Below are positions 24,280-27,849 of a stretch of 27,849 bases of DNA, piece after piece (position 1 is the stretch's first letter; each line of letters starts with the position of its first letter). A program made the translations under genes and the position numbers. A model generated the notes under the pieces. The model was not told the DNA's origin and made no database searches. It was given only the letters and a program-made list of their open reading frames with translations. Source of the DNA: Oscillospiraceae bacterium (GTDB lineage Bacteria; Bacillota; Clostridia; Oscillospirales; UBA644); contig SVMP01000005.1 of the NCBI GenBank assembly GCA_015067385.1, positions 1 to 27,849 of the forward strand, in the 5' to 3' direction.

Positions 24280-25023
24280 TCATTTTTTCTCTCGTACGAG
24301 AATTATGGGAGTACACTGGTCATCCTGACCTGCAGGGTTGTCTCTCATAATATCTTCGAGTGTTTTTGTGTCAATATCAAGAGCATCGCATTTGCCGAGA
24401 AGCTTAACGGAAATATCGCAAGCGTCAACTATCATACATTTGATGCCGAGCTTTTCATATATTTCATTGCATACTCCGGACGGATCAACGGGGTTGAGAA
24501 TACCGTAATTTACATATTCCTTGTAAGAAATATCGTAATCGATAAGACCGTCTATACCGTCAACTTCGTGTCCGCATACCTGATAAAATACGCCCTTTAT
24601 TCCGAAAAGCTTCGTTACAGCGGCACATGCGGTTGCAAAAAGAACTCTCGGAAGACCGCAAAGCATTATTATGAGCTGCATTTTATGGGGTGTTCCCGCG
24701 CCGGGACCTGCGGGTGTTACATGGACGAACTTACAAAGAAGCTTTGCCCAAAAACCCGGATGGATGTCCTTACGGTAAACGATACGCTTCTGGCAGAGCG
24801 CAATTATCTTTTCGCTTATTGATATAAAGTCCCCTTCTTTAATGTGGGGAAGTGCGTATTCTTTAACAACATCGATATAATCGTCTCCGATGTTTACAAA
24901 ACGGGTCTTTATAGCGTAACGCTCAAATTCTCTGTCGCCGACTTTTCTTATAACGTTTTTATTTTCGTTCGTTTTAAGCTCGGGGACGTTGTTTTCATTG
25001 TTCATTTCGGGAGTTTCTGACAT
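24280..25023 (-). CDS. F420-0:gamma-glutamyl ligase (CofE)-like protein
   Basis: The 247-residue protein resembles the CofE family, which adds glutamate to coenzyme F420 in archaea and actinobacteria. The clearest match is GDFISISEKIIALCQKRIV near residues 64-82, which corresponds to the family VxSEKVVS segment. Clostridia of this kind are not known to make F420, and no other F420 gene is nearby, so a different amino-acid ligation is likely. The first 25 residues are polar, Asn/Glu-rich and probably disordered, and precede the conserved domain. It has nine Cys residues, several near the C-terminal half. The ATG lies 1 base after the HIT gene stop, with AAAGGAT upstream, so the two genes are translationally linked. 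Substrate unknown. Confidence 0.75.
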   Translation of the reverse strand: MSETPEMNNENNVPELKTNENKNVIRKVGDREFERYAIKTRFVNIGDDYIDVVKEYALPHIKEGDFISISEKIIALCQKRIVYRKDIHPGFWAKLLCKFVHVTPAGPGAGTPHKMQLIIMLCGLPRVLFATACAAVTKLFGIKGVFYQVCGHEVDGIDGLIDYDISYKEYVNYGILNPVDPSGVCNEIYEKLGIKCMIVDACDISVKLLGKCDALDIDTKTLEDIMRDNPAGQDDQCTPIILVREKK

Positions 25024-25024
25024 T

Positions 25025-25375
25025 TTATACGATCCTTTCGGATAATTTTTCTCCGCCGAGGAGATGGAAGTGGATATGTTTTACGGACTGTGCACCGTCT
25101 TCTCCGCAGTTGTTGATGATTCTGTAGCCGTTATCGAGACCGAGCTGTTTTGCTGTCTTCGCAATAGCGACAAAAATATCGGCTATTATTGCAGAGTTTT
25201 CTTCGTTGATGTCGTCTGCGCAGGAAAGGATATGATCTTTGGGAATAAAAACTATATGCACGGGAGCCTGCGGCGCTATATCTTTGAATGCAAGAATCTT
25301 ATCATCTTCGTAAACTTTTGATGAGGGGATCTCTCCGGTTGCGATCTTGCAGAAAATACAATCATCTTTTCTCAT
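25025..25375 (-). CDS. HIT family protein (HINT-like nucleotide hydrolase)
   Basis: This 116-residue protein is a histidine-triad hydrolase of the HINT branch, which acts on nucleoside phosphoramidates and adenylated lysine or similar compounds. The triad is His100-Ile-His102-Phe-His104 in KHIHFHLLGG, with His102 the expected nucleophile. The N-terminal CIFCKI (Cys6, Cys9) with His48 and His100 is the zinc site of many HINT proteins. The length is normal. It starts at ATG with GGAA about 8 bases upstream. It follows alaS after a terminator, so it probably has its own promoter, which I could not place. It heads a transcript with the F420-ligase-like and amidase genes. Confidence 0.95.
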   Translation of the reverse strand: MRKDDCIFCKIATGEIPSSKVYEDDKILAFKDIAPQAPVHIVFIPKDHILSCADDINEENSAIIADIFVAIAKTAKQLGLDNGYRIINNCGEDGAQSVKHIHFHLLGGEKLSERIV

Positions 25376-25436
25376 GTTTACGTTCCTTTCTTCTTCTATT
25401 ATTTCATAATTTTCCGAGATATACGTTTATTTTTAA

Positions 25437-25489
25437 AAGAGCAAAAACAAGACCGTATTAAATTATGTCGGAAACCTGTTTTTGCTCTT
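25437..25489 (-). terminator. Terminator of alaS
   Basis: A 13-bp perfect stem (25437-25449 with 25477-25489) of the sequence AAGAGCAAAAACA and its complement encloses a 27-base loop. On the minus strand it is followed by TTTTAAAAATAAA. It separates alaS from the HIT gene. Confidence 0.75.
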
Positions 25490-25511
25490 ATGTTTATTTG
25501 TTTACGTTAAA

Positions 25512-27849
25512 TTATTTAACGGATGCGACTGCTTCGGCAAGAGCCTGTTCGATCTTGGAAGCATCTTTACCGCCTGCAGTTGCGCTGTCGGGTCTGCCGC
25601 CGCCACCGCCTCCGCAGATAAGAGCAGCTTTCTTTACAATGTTGCCTGCGTGAGCGCCGTTTTTAACAGCTGCCTTACCGCATGCACATGCAAAGCCTAC
25701 CTTGCCTGTTTCCTTGTCGTCGCAAGCAAGCAATACAACTGCATTTTCATCTTTGTCTTTTACTTTGTCGCACATTTCACGAAGAACATCCGTCTTTGCG
25801 TTGAGAATGCCTGTAACGATCGTGAATTTATCCGTCTTTTCCGCATTCGCAAGGATCTCGTCAAGAGCACCGAGGGCGATCTTGGAATTGAGCTCTGCGA
25901 TCTGTTTTTCAGCAGCTTTAAGCTCTGCAACGTTCTGTTCTGCTTTTACTGCGATGTCGTTTACGTTGCACTTGAACGCCTGAGCGGTTTTTGCGATAAC
26001 TGCGTTCTTTTCATCGATATAGTCGAGTACGTTTACGCCGGTGATGGCTTCGATTCTTCTTACGCCTGCGGAAATACCGGTTTCGGAAAGGATCTTGAAG
26101 CAGCCGAGCATACCTGTGTTTTTAACATGTGTACCGCCGCAAAGTTCGGTGGAGACCTTGCCCATCTTTACTACGCGTACTGTTTCGCCGTATTTTTCAC
26201 CGAAGAGAGCAAGCGCACCTGTCTTTTTAGCGTCTTCGATAGACATTTCCTTCATGGAAACGGGAAGAGCCGCAAAAATGTTGCTGTTAACGATCTTTTC
26301 AACTCTGTCTATCTGTTCTGCGGTCATGGCTTCGAAATGAGAGAAGTCGAAACGTGCTCTGTTTGCATCAACATAAGAGCCTGCCTGGGCAACATGAGTG
26401 CCGAGAACTTCTCTGAGGGCGGACTGAAGAAGATGTACAGAACTGTGGTTTCTCATGATGTTTTCTCTGTTTTCTTTGTCAACCGTTGCTTTAACAGTGT
26501 CGGAAACAGCGATCTTGCCGCTCTCAACTGTGCCGTAGTGAACAAAAATACCGTTTACACGTTTAACATCATTTATCTTAACAACTGTCTTGCCTTTTGT
26601 AATAGTACCTTTATCTCCAACCTGACCGCCGCTTTCACCGTAGAAAGGTGTTTTGTCGAGAACGATCTGAACATCTGCTCCAGTGAACGCTTCGGATACT
26701 CTTTCGCTGTTGATCACAAGCGCGAGGATCTCAGCGTTTTCCTTGAGAGAGGTGTAGCCTTTGAATTCGGTTTTTGCAATGCCTTCAAGAGTTTCGTCGC
26801 CTTTCCATGCGGTGTCGTTTCCTCTTGCTGCTCTTGCTTTTTCTTTCTGCTCTTTCATGAGAGCGTTGTAACCGTCTTCATCAACGGTCATGCCTTTTTC
26901 TTCGAGGATCTCAAGAGTGAGATCGAGGGGGAAGCCGAATGTATCGTAAAGCTTGAATGCATCTTCGCCGGAAAGAACAGTCTTTCCTTCAGCGGAGAGC
27001 TTGTCTATGATATCGGAAAGAAGATTAAGGCCTCTGTCGATCGTCTGATTGAAAGAGTTTTCTTCGTTTTCAATAACTTTCTTGATATAGTCTGCTTTTT
27101 CGATAAGGTCGGGATATGCATTACCGCTTTCACGGATAACAACATCGACAAGCTCGCAAAGGAAGTGGCTGTCTTTAATACCGAGAAGCTTACCGTGACG
27201 TGCGGCTCTTCTGAGAAGTCTTCTGAGAACGTAGCCTCTGCCTTCGTTGGAAGGAAGTACGCCGTCGCAAACCATGAATGTTGTGCTTCTGATATGGTCG
27301 GTTACAACTCTCAAAGAAACGTCTGTTTCAGTGGAGTCACCGTATTTTTTCGCAGACATCTCGGAGAGACGTGCGGTGATGTTTTTGATAGTGTCAACAT
27401 CGAAAAGCGAGTCAACACCCTGCATGATACATGCAAGACGTTCAAGACCCATACCTGTATCGATGTTCTTCTTTTCAAGCTGGGTATAGTTACCGTTGCC
27501 GTCGTTGTCAAACTGTGTGAAAACGAGGTTCCAGAATTCTACAAATCTGTCGCAGTCACAGCCAACCTTGCAGTCGGGCTTGCCGCAGCCTTTTTCGGGG
27601 CCTCTGTCAAAATAGATCTCACTGCAGGGACCGCAAGGACCGGAACCGTGTTCCCAGAAGTTGTCCTCTTTGCCGAGACGGGAAACGTGAGACGGGTCAA
27701 CGCCGATCTCTTTTGTCCAGATGTCGTACGCTTCATCGTCATCCTGATAAACGGTAACGTAAAGTCTGTCAACGGGAAGCTCCATAACTTTTGTTACGAA
27801 TTCCCAAGCCCATGCAGTAGCTTCATGCTTGAAATAATCGCCGAAAGAG
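25512..27849 (-). CDS. alaS: Alanyl-tRNA synthetase, N-terminal part outside the window
   Basis: AlaRS charges tRNA-Ala and edits mischarged Ser or Gly. The frame is open to the window edge. The first ATG, at 27785, is internal: the 21 codons upstream still read as AlaRS (SFGDYFKHEATAWAWEF). About 778 of the usual 870-880 residues are visible. The catalytic core has GSGPCGPCSEIYFD and FWNLVFTQFD, with a Cys-rich insert (GCGKPDCKVGCDCDRF) common in Firmicutes. GMGLERLACIMQG follows. The editing domain has HSSVH and CGGTH, the zinc/editing His-Cys set. The C-Ala domain ends in a glycine-rich loop and GRPDSATAGGKD. A terminator follows the stop. Nothing looks damaged. Confidence 0.97.
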   Translation of the reverse strand, partial: SFGDYFKHEATAWAWEFVTKVMELPVDRLYVTVYQDDDEAYDIWTKEIGVDPSHVSRLGKEDNFWEHGSGPCGPCSEIYFDRGPEKGCGKPDCKVGCDCDRFVEFWNLVFTQFDNDGNGNYTQLEKKNIDTGMGLERLACIMQGVDSLFDVDTIKNITARLSEMSAKKYGDSTETDVSLRVVTDHIRSTTFMVCDGVLPSNEGRGYVLRRLLRRAARHGKLLGIKDSHFLCELVDVVIRESGNAYPDLIEKADYIKKVIENEENSFNQTIDRGLNLLSDIIDKLSAEGKTVLSGEDAFKLYDTFGFPLDLTLEILEEKGMTVDEDGYNALMKEQKEKARAARGNDTAWKGDETLEGIAKTEFKGYTSLKENAEILALVINSERVSEAFTGADVQIVLDKTPFYGESGGQVGDKGTITKGKTVVKINDVKRVNGIFVHYGTVESGKIAVSDTVKATVDKENRENIMRNHSSVHLLQSALREVLGTHVAQAGSYVDANRARFDFSHFEAMTAEQIDRVEKIVNSNIFAALPVSMKEMSIEDAKKTGALALFGEKYGETVRVVKMGKVSTELCGGTHVKNTGMLGCFKILSETGISAGVRRIEAITGVNVLDYIDEKNAVIAKTAQAFKCNVNDIAVKAEQNVAELKAAEKQIAELNSKIALGALDEILANAEKTDKFTIVTGILNAKTDVLREMCDKVKDKDENAVVLLACDDKETGKVGFACACGKAAVKNGAHAGNIVKKAALICGGGGGGRPDSATAGGKDASKIEQALAEAVASVK

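Noticed and set aside
25512..27785. alaS starting at the ATG at 27785
   Set aside because: The frame stays open upstream to the window edge and encodes conserved AlaRS sequence, so this ATG is internal and the gene is cut by the window.

Overview
The window looks like chromosomal DNA of a spore-forming, low-to-moderate GC Firmicute of class Clostridia, most likely near the Oscillospiraceae/Ruminococcaceae. The evidence is a complete spoIIAA-spoIIAB-sigF operon, GGAGG-type ribosome binding sites, some TTG starts, several TGATATAAT extended -10 promoters, a DUF1836 regulator and cell-surface proteins with bacterial Ig-like repeats. The lineage call is inference from gene content; no rRNA gene is present. 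No tRNA, rRNA, CRISPR array or complete mobile element is visible.

Layout, left to right. (1) 1-840: a lone small serine recombinase read leftward, with a consensus promoter and strong hairpin facing its 3' end. (2) 841-2355: the spoIIA operon read leftward, which controls the first forespore-specific sigma factor. (3) 2433-4737: pcp, nfo and an fsa-type aldolase read rightward. (4) 4742-6350: a DUF1836 regulator and an SGNH hydrolase, divergently transcribed from a shared intergenic region with strong promoters. (5) 6353-15768: a leftward operon running smc, ftsY, type II topoisomerase B subunit, HAD phosphatase, topoisomerase A subunit. It links chromosome organisation, DNA topology and membrane protein targeting. 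(6) 15913-19350: a beta-propeller lipoprotein and a membrane-anchored DacF/S11-like protein, both read rightward. (7) 19359-19971: a 41-residue Cys-rich membrane microprotein, then a 490-bp stretch with no larger gene, which holds an inverted array of AGTGATATT/hairpin repeats and a terminator. (8) 19972-27849: leftward alaS (5' end outside the window), a HIT protein, an F420-ligase-like protein and a 1425-residue lipoprotein with five Ig-like domains, a GHL10 glycoside-hydrolase-like domain and a C-terminal amidase_3 domain.

Most genes are recognisable housekeeping genes. The points most worth a second look are: an S11 peptidase homologue in which all three catalytic motifs are replaced; the giant BIG2-GHL10-amidase lipoprotein; the Cys-rich microprotein behind its own promoter and operator-like palindrome; the palindromic repeat array next to it; and a divergent topoisomerase pair with Met where fluoroquinolone-sensitive enzymes usually have Ser. 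Functions are assigned by reading motifs; no database search was possible.
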